From UBA2821 sp902763335 (GTDB lineage: Bacteria > Bacillota > Clostridia > Lachnospirales > Lachnospiraceae), in NCBI GenBank assembly GCA_052066835.1, contig JBQHRJ010000012.1: a DNA stretch of 64,000 nucleotides, one strand, 5' to 3'. The position numbers and the translations under genes were made by a program. The notes under the pieces were generated by a model. It ran no database searches. It was not told where the DNA came from and saw only the letters and a list, made by a program, of their open reading frames with translations. Positions 27,644 through 36,213 of the stretch are shown here, one piece after another (the first letter of the stretch is position 1; the number at the start of each line of letters is the position of its first letter).

Positions 27644-28606
27644 ATGTGCGTTAAAATACTTGGAACAGGAAAAAGTCTGCCGGATAAATGTCTGACTAAT
27701 GATGATATCGCAAAGATAGTTGATACAAGTGATGAGTGGATAAAGTCAAGAGTAGGGATAGAGACAAGACATATTGCAGAAAATGAGACGACAACATCCA
27801 TGGCAGCAGATGCGGCAAAGAAGGCACTTATCCGCGCAAAGGTAAATGCAGGGGATATCGAACTGCTAATAGTTGCAAGTGTGACCGGTGACAATGCTGT
27901 TCCGGCGACCGCATGTCAGGTGCAGGATATAATCGGTGCTACAAATGCCATGGCGTTTGATATAAATTCAGCATGCGCGGGATTTGATGTGGCGCTTAAT
28001 ACAGTAATCGCATATTTTGGTGCAGGAATATATAAGACAGCATTGATAATAGGTGCTGAAACCCTTTCAGGCATAGTTGACTGGGAGGACAGAAGTACAT
28101 GTGTGTTATTTGGTGACGGTGCCGGCGCTGCGGTTGTACAATACAGTGAAGATGGTCTGGCTGATTTTATTCAGGGTGCTGACGGTGGACGCGGAGCGGC
28201 ATTAAATAAACCTAATGCCCCTGTAAAGAATCCTTTTAAGAAAGGCACAGATAAAGAGACGGGCCTGTATATGGATGGTCAGGCAGTGTTTAAATTTGCC
28301 GTTAAGACAGTTCCGCAATGTATAGAAGAATTGCTTAAGAAAAATAATCTTGAGAAAGATGATATAAAATATTATATTATACATCAGGCAAATAAAAGGA
28401 TTATCCAGTCCGTTGCAAAACGTATGTGTGAAAGTGAAGATAAGTTTCCGTCAAATGTTTCAAAATATGGAAATACATCCGGAGCCAGCATACCAATACT
28501 TCTCGATGAAATGAATGAAAATAAAATGTTAAATCCGGGGGATAAAATTATTCTTTGTGGATTTGGCGGTGGATTAAGCTGGGGAGCAACACTTATAAAG
28601 TGGTAG
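27644..28606 (+). CDS. fabH: 3-oxoacyl-ACP synthase III
   Basis: A thiolase-fold condensing enzyme with the complete catalytic triad: C111 in NSACAGFD, H247 in IIHQANKR and N277 in YGNTSGASIP. The C-terminal GFGGGLSWGA loop is normal, and the length of 320 is typical. FabH starts fatty-acid synthesis by joining acetyl-CoA or a branched starter to malonyl-ACP. No other fab gene lies near it. It sits 17 bases after the GT-C gene at the end of the polysaccharide locus, so it may be a stray housekeeping copy or supply an acyl group for decoration. GGAGG precedes the start. Confidence 0.93.
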   Translation: MCVKILGTGKSLPDKCLTNDDIAKIVDTSDEWIKSRVGIETRHIAENETTTSMAADAAKKALIRAKVNAGDIELLIVASVTGDNAVPATACQVQDIIGATNAMAFDINSACAGFDVALNTVIAYFGAGIYKTALIIGAETLSGIVDWEDRSTCVLFGDGAGAAVVQYSEDGLADFIQGADGGRGAALNKPNAPVKNPFKKGTDKETGLYMDGQAVFKFAVKTVPQCIEELLKKNNLEKDDIKYYIIHQANKRIIQSVAKRMCESEDKFPSNVSKYGNTSGASIPILLDEMNENKMLNPGDKIILCGFGGGLSWGATLIKW

Positions 28607-28697
28607 TTTATAATAATTTAATCAAAATTTATGCATAAGTTTCTTGAATTAAAGATTGATGGTGGTAAGATATTTGCAAATAAAGATTCAAGATTAA

Positions 28698-28804
28698 GTG
28701 TTAAAAGTTCCACGCAGGGAGAGCCGGCACAAATATGTGATATTGCAAGCTGGCTTGCAATATCACATATTGTGATTGGTTGGTGCGTAGCATCCTTTTA
28801 ACAC
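28698..28804. repeat. cloverleaf-like palindromic element, copy B
   Basis: The outer stem GTGTTAAAAG (28698-28707) pairs with CTTTTAACAC (28795-28804), a second stem pairs ACGCA (28712-28716) with TGCGT (28784-28788), and an 18-bp perfect central stem pairs 28733-28750 with 28753-28770 around the loop TG. Read on the minus strand, it aligns with copy A at 4446-4569. Shared pieces are the GGTGCTACGCACC-like hairpin (here GATGCTACGCACC), the CAAGC-GCTTG tip and TGCCGGCT. It is intergenic, between fabH and the zinc-ribbon gene. The rest of the 237-base gap (28607-28843) is AT-rich with nothing else recognised. Confidence 0.75.
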
Positions 28805-28843
28805 ATAAACCAAATACATGAATCAGAAATGGAGAATATGGAT

Positions 28844-29239
28844 ATGAGAGAACGATTGACACGGTTTATGATGGGCCGTTACGGATTTGATGAATATTCA
28901 AAATTTTTATCAGTGGTAGCACTTATTTTACTTATACTTAATTTCTTTTCACACAGTGGAATACTTTATATACTTGCCATTGCGGCAATAGTATATATAT
29001 ATTACAGGGTATTATCGAGAGACCATTCAAAAAGATACAGGGAAAACGTTAAGTATATACAGTTAAAGGACAGAGTGACAGGAATCTTTAGACGGGAAAA
29101 GTCATATATGGAACAGAGAAAGACGCATCACATATATACCTGTAAGGGATGCGGACAGAAAATAAGAATTCCAAAAGGCAAAGGAAGAATAGAGATTACA
29201 TGTCCAAAATGTGGTTATAAATTTATTAAAAAGAGTTGA
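28844..29239 (+). CDS. small membrane protein with C-terminal zinc ribbon
   Basis: The middle of this 131-residue protein carries two close hydrophobic segments (about 22-58), followed by a basic linker and a C-terminal ribbon CKGCGQKIR ... CPKCGYKF that should bind one zinc. Of three in-frame ATGs (28829, 28838, 28844) the last is best spaced from GGAG at 28831-28834. The function is not known. It is followed by its own terminator and then by the DUF5685 and J-domain genes. The ribbon may bind nucleic acid or serve as a redox or chaperone site (inference). Confidence 0.75.
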   Translation: MRERLTRFMMGRYGFDEYSKFLSVVALILLILNFFSHSGILYILAIAAIVYIYYRVLSRDHSKRYRENVKYIQLKDRVTGIFRREKSYMEQRKTHHIYTCKGCGQKIRIPKGKGRIEITCPKCGYKFIKKS

Positions 29240-29248
29240 AAACTTAGA

Positions 29249-29277
29249 GGCGGCATGGTTTAACTGTGCCGCCTTTT
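29249..29277 (+). terminator. intrinsic terminator
   Basis: GGCGGCA (29249-29255) pairs with TGCCGCC (29267-29273), followed by TTTT. It ends the transcript of the zinc-ribbon gene. Confidence 0.85.
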
Positions 29278-29299
29278 AACATTCAGAATGGAGGAAACT

Positions 29300-30157
29300 A
29301 TGTTCGGCTATATAACAGTAAATAAAATGGACTTAAAAGGTCGTGACTTTTACAGATACAGAGCATATTACTGTGGACTGTGTAGAAAACTCGGTGAAAA
29401 ATACGGACTGTCCGGAAGAATGACCCTTACATATGAATTTACATTTCTGACAGTTCTCCTGACTGCGTTGTATGATAAAAAAAGCAGTGTGGAAAAAGGA
29501 CGCTGTTTTATGCATCCGTGCGAAAAACGGTATCGTATGACAAATGAATTTACGGATTATTGTGCCGACATGAATATAATACTTGCATATTACAGTCTGA
29601 TGGATAACTGGCATGATGACAGGGATGTAAAGAGTCTTGTAATGGCTAAAGGACTTGATAAAAAAGTGAAGAGACTGGAACGCAGATATAAACGACAGAC
29701 GGCGGTTATAAAAAGAGAACTCCGTTTATTGAACTCATGTGAAGAAAACGAATGTGATGATATAGACGAAGTATCAGGTCATTTTGGCAGGATTGTTGAA
29801 GAACTTTTTGTATATAAAAAAGACATATGGGAAGATAATTTAAGAAAAATGGGATTTTATCTCGGAAAATTTATATATCTTATGGATGCATGGGATGATT
29901 ATGAAGACGACAGTGCTAAAAATGAGTATAATATATTTAAAATGTTAAAGATTGACAATAAGTATGACGAACACTGCCATACCATACTTGTCATGATGAT
30001 GGCAGAAGTCAGCAGAAATTTTGAGATGCTTCCGATAGTTAAAAATTCAGAACTTTTAAGAAATATATTATATTCAGGTGTATGGCAGAAATGGTATATT
30101 AGTGAGAAAAAGCATGATAATGAGAAGAAGGAGGGAGAAGCAAATGGATCCTTATAG
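29300..30157 (+). CDS. DUF5685 family protein
   Basis: A soluble, mostly helical 285-residue protein whose opening, MFGYITVNKMDLKGRDFYR followed by YYCGLCRKLGEKYG, is typical of DUF5685. It contains acidic helices, YLMDAWDDYEDDSAKNEYN, that look like a metal- or diphosphate-binding all-alpha fold, reminiscent of terpenoid-synthase-like helices. Cysteines near the N-terminus (CGLC) and two more (C81, C86 region) could bind a metal. The start at 29300 is chosen for GGAGG at 29290-29294; an in-frame ATG at 29288 overlaps the site itself. It overlaps the J-domain gene by 14 bases, a strong hint of a shared job. The biochemical role is unknown. Confidence 0.78.
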   Translation: MFGYITVNKMDLKGRDFYRYRAYYCGLCRKLGEKYGLSGRMTLTYEFTFLTVLLTALYDKKSSVEKGRCFMHPCEKRYRMTNEFTDYCADMNIILAYYSLMDNWHDDRDVKSLVMAKGLDKKVKRLERRYKRQTAVIKRELRLLNSCEENECDDIDEVSGHFGRIVEELFVYKKDIWEDNLRKMGFYLGKFIYLMDAWDDYEDDSAKNEYNIFKMLKIDNKYDEHCHTILVMMMAEVSRNFEMLPIVKNSELLRNILYSGVWQKWYISEKKHDNEKKEGEANGSL

Positions 30158-30791
30158 AGTATTAGGTATATCTCAGAGTGCGACTGACGATGAGGTGAAG
30201 AAAGCATACAGGGCACTCAGCAGGAAATATCATCCGGATTCAAATATAAATAATCCAAATAAAGAGCAGGCAGAGGAGAAATTCAAACAGGTTCAGCAGG
30301 CATATAAGATGATTATGGATATGCGTGAAAATGGGGGAAGTTACGGTAATCAATATACAGGTGGAGGTTACTCAGGCGGCTATTCCGGTAGCTATTCACA
30401 GGGAGGTTATTCATATGGAGGTGGAAGTTATTCTGATGGAAGCGGACACAGTCAGGCGATGGACGGAGTAAGGGAGTTCATAAATGCCGGACAGTATAGG
30501 GATGCCATTACTCTTCTTAATCTTATGCCGGAGAGAACAAGTCTGTGGTACTATTATTCTGCAATAGCTAATTCAAGACTCGGAAATAATGTGGCAGCTC
30601 TCAGAATGGCACAGATGGCATATACTATGGAGCCGGGCAATCCAGATTATGCGTATCTGTATTCGAGACTTCAGGGTAAGGGGACATGGTATCAGAGTAT
30701 GGGGGATGAATTTGGCAGAAATGGTGTGGGTGGAGGTTCACTTTGCTGTGAACTGCTGGCGATGAATTTATTTTGTAATTTGTGCTGCTGA
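30144..30791 (+). CDS. J-domain protein with Gly/Tyr-rich linker and TPR-like tail
   Basis: The N-terminal J domain carries the essential HPD motif at residues 30-32 and should stimulate an Hsp70 (DnaK). A glycine-, serine- and tyrosine-rich linker of about 45 residues (66-110) follows, then helical TPR-like repeats (about 120-190), and an unusual cysteine-rich end, GGGSLCCELL ... FCNLCC. It is not DnaJ itself: the zinc-finger and CTD domains are missing. The start at 30144 has GGAGGGAG (30130-30137) and overlaps the DUF5685 gene by 14 bases, so the protein may bring DnaK to the DUF5685 protein. The cysteine tail could be a palmitoylation-like or metal-binding anchor (speculation). Confidence 0.85.
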   Translation: MDPYRVLGISQSATDDEVKKAYRALSRKYHPDSNINNPNKEQAEEKFKQVQQAYKMIMDMRENGGSYGNQYTGGGYSGGYSGSYSQGGYSYGGGSYSDGSGHSQAMDGVREFINAGQYRDAITLLNLMPERTSLWYYYSAIANSRLGNNVAALRMAQMAYTMEPGNPDYAYLYSRLQGKGTWYQSMGDEFGRNGVGGGSLCCELLAMNLFCNLCC

Positions 30792-30872
30792 TTTGCAAGT
30801 TTCTATATCCAAAATCTGTTTTTTGATGTACAATATAGATAGGCTAATTGGAAGGCAGGAGTTGGTAAAAGG

Positions 30873-33218
30873 ATGGCAGAAAATACAAAAAATATTATAA
30901 AATGTGAACGTGGGCAGTTTTTATTTCATAAGGGTCAGAAGATGAATCAGATAGCACTTGTTGTCAAGGGAAGCGTCATGGCAACCGGTGAATATTTTCA
31001 GATACCGTTACAGGCAGGGGAGATAATAGGAATAATGGATACGGAGTCTCCTGAGTATCTGTTTGATTATGTAGCTTTGGAGAGCAGTGCCATATGCATG
31101 TTTGAGTATACATGCCCGGATGATATGGGAGCTCTTGGTACAGCTATAAAGGATTACAGGAATTATATCATACGATCTGTGTGCAGTCAGATTGACAAGG
31201 TGACGGATTTATATATGACACTTGGCGGTGTGACACACAAGCTGGTGAATTATATCAGAGAATATTATGACAGTTACAGACAATTGTGTGATGAATATAT
31301 GAAGAAACCGGCGGTTATTCCGGCAATTGACGAACTGGGTGTCATAAGTGATGAGGACGCGGATGAAAAGACGATAAAATATTTTCAGACATTATCAGAA
31401 ATGCCTGAGGATGTAACGAAGCCATTCTTTAATGAAGATGAAGACATAATGGCATATCATGTGTACATGGCGGCAACACTCGTAAGAGAAATGATGAATG
31501 CATGTGATGAGAGATACAGAATATATTCAGAAAGTTTCCCACTTCTTTTCAGCAAAGGGACAGGCAATATATTTACATTGTATTCTAAACTGGCGATAGA
31601 GGTTGCAGGAGTTGGCGGAAATATTTCAAAGCTCATGTATGATCTTGATAAAATCATAGCTTTGATTCGTGAATGTAAAGATATGGATGAGGAAACACTG
31701 GGTGTGGAATTTAAAAATGATTTTTCTCGTATCAATGATATATACAACGCCATAAAGATGAAGAACAAGGATGACGGAAACATTTCAGACAAAGAAAAGG
31801 AAGAGCTTTTATTTACATATTCAGATTCACAGGTTCAGGAAGCAGTGAAAAATACGAAAGATTCGCTTAAGAAAATTCTTGGTTATTCGGGAATAGAGCA
31901 GGAGAAGGCGGAAATATTTGATAAATATCTTACGGTTTACAAGAGGCTTAAAGATCCCTTTTCTACTGAAAATGATGTGAGAAAATTAAGGTCTAAGATA
32001 ACAGAACTGTTCTATGAAATATATGAGAAGGTATTTTTTAAAGCAGAAAAGGAAGAAAATACAGACAGAATCATAGAAATGTTTCTTAATTATGGATTTA
32101 TGGATGAGAAACTTTTTGATAAGAATACGCTTGTGGCACTTTATTACATTAAGGATGACACAGAGTCCATGACTTCGGGGATAAATGTGTATACAATCAG
32201 ACAATGGCTGCATCTGATATATATAGGAGAAAAAGAACCGTCAAAGAATGAATTTGACATGGATTATGAGGAGAACTTCAGGGAACTTAAGAGAACCCGG
32301 AAGTTTACCGCAGAGGAAGAGAGAAAATATTTTGAGGACTATGAGGGCAAGGTCAGATACGAAATTGCCAATATGTTTAGAGTGAACAACAGACTCACAA
32401 ACGGACAGGTATCCACATTCTGTCCGGTGCTGAACGGAAGAGATTTTATTAATGATGTTGATAATATGTTTGTGTCACCGGTAAAAGTTGAAGATGCCAT
32501 GCTTTCAGTTACGGACATTGATTTCTCTGCATTTTACAGAGATTATCTGTTTGAAGATGAGAAAAATAAGATATCAAAACTTACTCTCAGTAAAGAGGTG
32601 CTTCCGGATGTGATTCTTATGCCGAATGCAGGACATAAGGGCAGCATGTGGCAGGAGATAACAGGAAAGAGAAGAGATACTCCAGGAAGATTTATTATAT
32701 CTGCATTTACGGCAGACAATTTAAGGGATATCATGATAAGGCTTGTTGGAGCATTCAGATGGGAACTTTGCAGAACGGTGCAGGGAACGTACTGGAATGA
32801 TATAAGGGAAAAATCTCTCACGGCAGAATATTGTGATTATGTCCAGTTCTACAAAAAGAACCGTGATCTTTCAGATGAAACTAAAGAAAAGATAAAGGTT
32901 CAGATGCAGAAATGCCGAAATAATACAAGAGAGATGTTTATAAAAGATTATGAACTGTGGATAAAGAATGAGGCAATGGGACTTACGAGAGTTAATAAGG
33001 CAGTGAGATTCATTCTTGCAGCATATTGTCCGTTTGCTAAGAAATACAGAGATAAAGTTGCTGAACATCCGATGTTTAAAGACAGTCTTGCGAGATATGA
33101 AAGAGAAAGACTGAAGAAGATAAAAGAATTAAATAACAGATTTGTATCCATCAGAAACAGCGGTGGAACCGTTACGGATGAGATGGAGAAAAATTTACAG
33201 AATCTGAAAGAAATGTAG
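30873..33218 (+). CDS. large protein with N-terminal cyclic-nucleotide-binding-like domain
   Basis: The first 110 residues resemble a Crp-type beta-barrel: GQFLFHKGQKMNQIALVVKGSV, then LQAGEIIGIMD. The phosphate-binding Arg/Glu cassette of true cAMP binders is not evident. The remaining 670 residues are mainly helical, with no membrane segment, no helix-turn-helix and no enzyme motif I recognise. At 781 residues it is far longer than Crp-family regulators. It lies 13 bases before a chemoreceptor gene, so the two are probably cotranscribed. The role is unknown; sensing or scaffolding in a signalling chain is inference. Confidence 0.7.
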   Translation: MAENTKNIIKCERGQFLFHKGQKMNQIALVVKGSVMATGEYFQIPLQAGEIIGIMDTESPEYLFDYVALESSAICMFEYTCPDDMGALGTAIKDYRNYIIRSVCSQIDKVTDLYMTLGGVTHKLVNYIREYYDSYRQLCDEYMKKPAVIPAIDELGVISDEDADEKTIKYFQTLSEMPEDVTKPFFNEDEDIMAYHVYMAATLVREMMNACDERYRIYSESFPLLFSKGTGNIFTLYSKLAIEVAGVGGNISKLMYDLDKIIALIRECKDMDEETLGVEFKNDFSRINDIYNAIKMKNKDDGNISDKEKEELLFTYSDSQVQEAVKNTKDSLKKILGYSGIEQEKAEIFDKYLTVYKRLKDPFSTENDVRKLRSKITELFYEIYEKVFFKAEKEENTDRIIEMFLNYGFMDEKLFDKNTLVALYYIKDDTESMTSGINVYTIRQWLHLIYIGEKEPSKNEFDMDYEENFRELKRTRKFTAEEERKYFEDYEGKVRYEIANMFRVNNRLTNGQVSTFCPVLNGRDFINDVDNMFVSPVKVEDAMLSVTDIDFSAFYRDYLFEDEKNKISKLTLSKEVLPDVILMPNAGHKGSMWQEITGKRRDTPGRFIISAFTADNLRDIMIRLVGAFRWELCRTVQGTYWNDIREKSLTAEYCDYVQFYKKNRDLSDETKEKIKVQMQKCRNNTREMFIKDYELWIKNEAMGLTRVNKAVRFILAAYCPFAKKYRDKVAEHPMFKDSLARYERERLKKIKELNNRFVSIRNSGGTVTDEMEKNLQNLKEM

Positions 33219-33231
33219 CGGAGGTGTACCT

Positions 33232-35289
33232 ATGAAGAAAATACGATCAAGTATCATATTGTCAATTATTGTAAGTGTTATCGTGGCAATAGTTGCCGTA
33301 GGTGGTGTAACTATCACGATTTCATCAAGTGTAGTGACTAATGAATCAAATGATAAACTTGAAGCTATGGCAAGGCAGTACAGAAATGATATGGATACAT
33401 CATTTGAAAAGTATCAGACAATCGTTCAGGGTGTGGCCGAGTATATAGGGTCAACATTTGATGACAAAAAGGTTACGGATGCAGAATATGCACATGAGTA
33501 TATAGACGGAATAAAAGATTATCTAAAGTCTATCAGCAGTGAGTATAGTGAAGAAGTATTAAGCATATATGCATACACAAATCCGGACAAGATAGAAGAA
33601 CTTGCAGGTGCAAAATATTGTAACGGAGAATTTATAGACAATACATCCGAGGCGGATTACCTTGAATTTTTCAGTGAGCAGGCTACCTGGATGTGGTATG
33701 TTACCACAGAGGAGAATAAGGTACCTACATGGATAAAGCCTTATTATGATTCGGTAACAGGTGAGAACTGTATGACATATTCATATCCGGTATACATAAA
33801 TGACACATTGGTTGCCATGGTAGGTATGGATATCAGGTTTGACAAGTTCTCAGATATGGTTAATGGAATTGAAGTATATAAAACAGGTAAGGCTTCGCTT
33901 ATAGATGCTGACCAGCAGTACATCGTGGATGATGAGCATGGTGTAAATGAAAATCTTAAGAGTGCAGGCTATGAGGATATGTCTGAAAAGGTTTCAAAGA
34001 ATGACAGTGGCATTGAGAGAATACAGAATGGAAAAGAGAAAATGTATGTATCATATGCAAAGCTGGCAAACGGATTTGATATTCTTATATCTGTTCCGGT
34101 ATCTGAAGTGGAGGAGAGCAGCTACAAGGTAGTGCTTTACAGTATTATAATAGCTGTTATTATGTGTATACTTGCAGTTGTTGTTGCAATTATTATCGGA
34201 CGAAAGATTTCAAAACCTATAACGGATGTTGCGGCAGATCTTGAACTTATGGAAAATGGTGATTTTACAGGTGTAAGATATAAGCCGTATATTAAGAATA
34301 AGAATGAGACAGGTAAGCTTGCAAGAGCTCTCGGTGCCGTTCAGAAGTCAATGAATGAGACTGTAGGAATGGTGTCAGACAGCGGTGAGGATATCGTAGG
34401 AGCTGTAGAACAGCTTGAGGATGTCATAAGCAGTCTTGTAGACAGGGTAGCCGGAATATCTGCAATATCCGAACAGCTTGCGGCAAGTATGGAGCAGACG
34501 GCAGCTACGGCAGAAAACTTAAGTACAACATCCGACAACATAGCCGTACATATTGAGAATATGAACGAGAAGAATGTTGAAGGAAAGAAGACTATAGAGG
34601 GAATAAGTGACAGAGCAAACATTCTTAAAAATGAGGCAGAGAGTGCCACACGTATTGCAGATGAAATAACACAGAATACTGAGCAGAAACTCAGAAATGC
34701 AATTGAGGAATCAAGAAGAGTAGACCAGATAGACCAGCTTACGAATGCGATATTGAGTATTGCCGATGAGACCGCATTACTGTCTCTCAATGCTTCCATA
34801 GAAGCGGCAAGGGCAGGTGAGTCCGGTAAGGGATTCGCGGTTGTGGCAGACCAGATAAGAAAACTTGCAGAGACATCAGAAGCAACAGCCATGCAGATTC
34901 AGAAGATAACAAAGGATGTCATGGATTCTGTTGAGAATCTGTGTAACAGTTCTACAGAAGTACTTGATTTCATATCAGGAAATGTTAAGGAGACAAATAA
35001 GAAACTGGTTGAAACAAGTGAACAGTATAATAGTGATGCCGTTAATATGCAGAAACTTTTGAATGAATTTTCAGATATAGCAAGTGGAATATCATCTGAA
35101 ATGACAAGTATAATAAGAGCATTTGAGGAACTGAAAAATTCTACCGCAGAGGGTGCGAAAGGAACTACCGCAGTGGCAGAGGATGCCGAGACAGTGGCAG
35201 AGAACACCGGAAGGGTACAGAATGAGGCAGCTAAACTTAAGGCTACATCTGAAAAACTTGGTACAATTATAGAGAAATTCAGAGTATAA
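33232..35289 (+). CDS. methyl-accepting chemotaxis protein with Cache sensor
   Basis: TM1 (about 7-30) is followed by a periplasmic-type dCache sensor of about 260 residues with YSYPVYINDTLVAMVGMDI, then TM2 (about 300-325), a HAMP domain and a cytoplasmic signalling coil. The conserved hairpin tip is present: SLNASIEAARAGESGKGFA and VVADQIRKLAE. It should sense an extracellular small molecule and control CheA, or an alternative output if the cell is non-motile. No CheR-binding pentapeptide is visible at the C-terminus, which ends EKLGTIIEKFRV. GGAGG precedes the start, and a terminator follows at 35310. Confidence 0.93.
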   Translation: MKKIRSSIILSIIVSVIVAIVAVGGVTITISSSVVTNESNDKLEAMARQYRNDMDTSFEKYQTIVQGVAEYIGSTFDDKKVTDAEYAHEYIDGIKDYLKSISSEYSEEVLSIYAYTNPDKIEELAGAKYCNGEFIDNTSEADYLEFFSEQATWMWYVTTEENKVPTWIKPYYDSVTGENCMTYSYPVYINDTLVAMVGMDIRFDKFSDMVNGIEVYKTGKASLIDADQQYIVDDEHGVNENLKSAGYEDMSEKVSKNDSGIERIQNGKEKMYVSYAKLANGFDILISVPVSEVEESSYKVVLYSIIIAVIMCILAVVVAIIIGRKISKPITDVAADLELMENGDFTGVRYKPYIKNKNETGKLARALGAVQKSMNETVGMVSDSGEDIVGAVEQLEDVISSLVDRVAGISAISEQLAASMEQTAATAENLSTTSDNIAVHIENMNEKNVEGKKTIEGISDRANILKNEAESATRIADEITQNTEQKLRNAIEESRRVDQIDQLTNAILSIADETALLSLNASIEAARAGESGKGFAVVADQIRKLAETSEATAMQIQKITKDVMDSVENLCNSSTEVLDFISGNVKETNKKLVETSEQYNSDAVNMQKLLNEFSDIASGISSEMTSIIRAFEELKNSTAEGAKGTTAVAEDAETVAENTGRVQNEAAKLKATSEKLGTIIEKFRV

Positions 35290-35309
35290 TAAAATTATGA
35301 TATGTTCAT

Positions 35310-35356
35310 ATGGCTGAGGACCGGCGGATAAATCCGGATTTCTCAGCCATATTTTG
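35310..35356 (+). terminator. intrinsic terminator of the chemoreceptor gene
   Basis: ATGGCTGAG (35310-35318) pairs with CTCAGCCAT (35342-35350), with an inner CCGG/CCGG stem, followed by ATTTT. It lies 20 bases after the stop codon. Confidence 0.8.
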
Positions 35357-35369
35357 GAAATGGAGACAG

Positions 35370-35496
35370 TATGAAATATCGTGCCGATGCATGATATTTC
35401 ATACGGCTATTTGTTTCGGAGCGAAAACAAATAGCCATTTATTGCAGAAGAGAAATCGCCTGCGCGAATTTCTCTTCGCATCTTCGCGATAGAATC
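35370..35496. repeat. row of four hairpins before the DUF951 gene
   Basis: Four consecutive inverted repeats fill the gap: TATGAAATATC/GATATTTCATA (35370-35403, 11 bp), GGCTATTTGTTT/AAACAAATAGCC (35405-35436, 12 bp), GAAGAGAAAT/ATTTCTCTTC (35447-35477, 10 bp plus an inner CGC/GCG) and GCGAT/ATCGC (about 35484-35496). With the terminator before them, nearly all of 35310-35500 can be paired. This could be a structured leader of the DUF951 operon or a cluster of small palindromic elements. Confidence 0.65.
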
Positions 35497-35516
35497 GCTC
35501 AGAAATGAGGATTAGT

Positions 35517-35699
35517 ATGGAAATTAATGTTAAAGATATTATAAAACTTAAGAAGAAACATCCGTGTGGTAGTTTTGAGTGGGAGGTGTTGAGAGTAGGG
35601 GCTGATTTCAGACTGAAATGCACAGGCTGTGGACATCAGATAATGATTCCGAGAACAACGGTTGAAAAAAGCATCAAGGGGATAAGGCATTATGAATGA
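35517..35699 (+). CDS. DUF951 family protein
   Basis: A 60-residue protein with KLKKKHPCGSFEWEVLRVG, LKCTGCGHQIMIPR and a charged end, the complete DUF951 pattern. Its cysteines probably bind one zinc. The family is universal in Gram-positive bacteria and often lies near replication or ribosome genes; its function is unknown. The start at 35517 has GAGG (35507-35510) six bases upstream, in the same sequence context as the gene at 4759. An earlier in-frame ATG at 35505 overlaps that site. It overlaps the next gene by 8 bases. Confidence 0.88.
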   Translation: MEINVKDIIKLKKKHPCGSFEWEVLRVGADFRLKCTGCGHQIMIPRTTVEKSIKGIRHYE

Positions 35700-36213
35700 G
35701 AATCCAAGGTTTACAAATACGACAATACTTACAGATAATCAGTTTGCCAAAATGGGCGAAGCTGAGCATAAATATAGAAACAGAACTATAAGAAAAATCA
35801 TGACTGTGGTAGCGATACTGCTGGTTATTCTGGCAGTGGCAGTGGTTATTACCGGAAAAATGAGCATGCTTGCGGTAGTCGCTGCTGTTGTGATAGTAAT
35901 ATTGTATGTGGCAGACAGGTATTGCTGCAAATACAGGGCAGATAGAGAACGGGAATATATACAGGCTGTAAGAGGTGAGAATCCTAATATCATTTATGAA
36001 TTTTATGAAAAATATATAAGCATGAATACGGGGAAATCCAGGGTTAATATAAATTACGAACAGATTGACTGTATGCTTGAGGCGAATGATATGTATATAT
36101 TTATACTCGGAGGAACAAGTCTTGTGGTGGCAAAGGACGGATTCATGTCAGGAAACAGAGAGGTATTTTCCACATTTATTAAAGAGAAAATAGGAGAAAA
36201 CGATGATAGATAA
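35692..36213 (+). CDS. YcxB-like membrane protein
   Basis: This 173-residue protein has two adjacent membrane segments (about 34-78) and a C-terminal soluble domain that reads like YcxB: FYEKYISMNTG, INYEQIDCMLEANDMYIFIL and a final FIKEKIGE. YcxB-like domains are common in Firmicutes membrane proteins without known function. It is linked by short overlaps to the DUF951 gene before it (8 bases) and the exonuclease gene after it (11 bases), so all three are one operon. Confidence 0.75.
   Translation: MNENPRFTNTTILTDNQFAKMGEAEHKYRNRTIRKIMTVVAILLVILAVAVVITGKMSMLAVVAAVVIVILYVADRYCCKYRADREREYIQAVRGENPNIIYEFYEKYISMNTGKSRVNINYEQIDCMLEANDMYIFILGGTSLVVAKDGFMSGNREVFSTFIKEKIGENDDR

Noticed and set aside
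34341..34892. Long open frame antisense to the chemoreceptor gene
   Set aside because: It is a shadow of the Ala/Ser-rich signalling coil on the other strand, with no ribosome binding site or recognisable domain.
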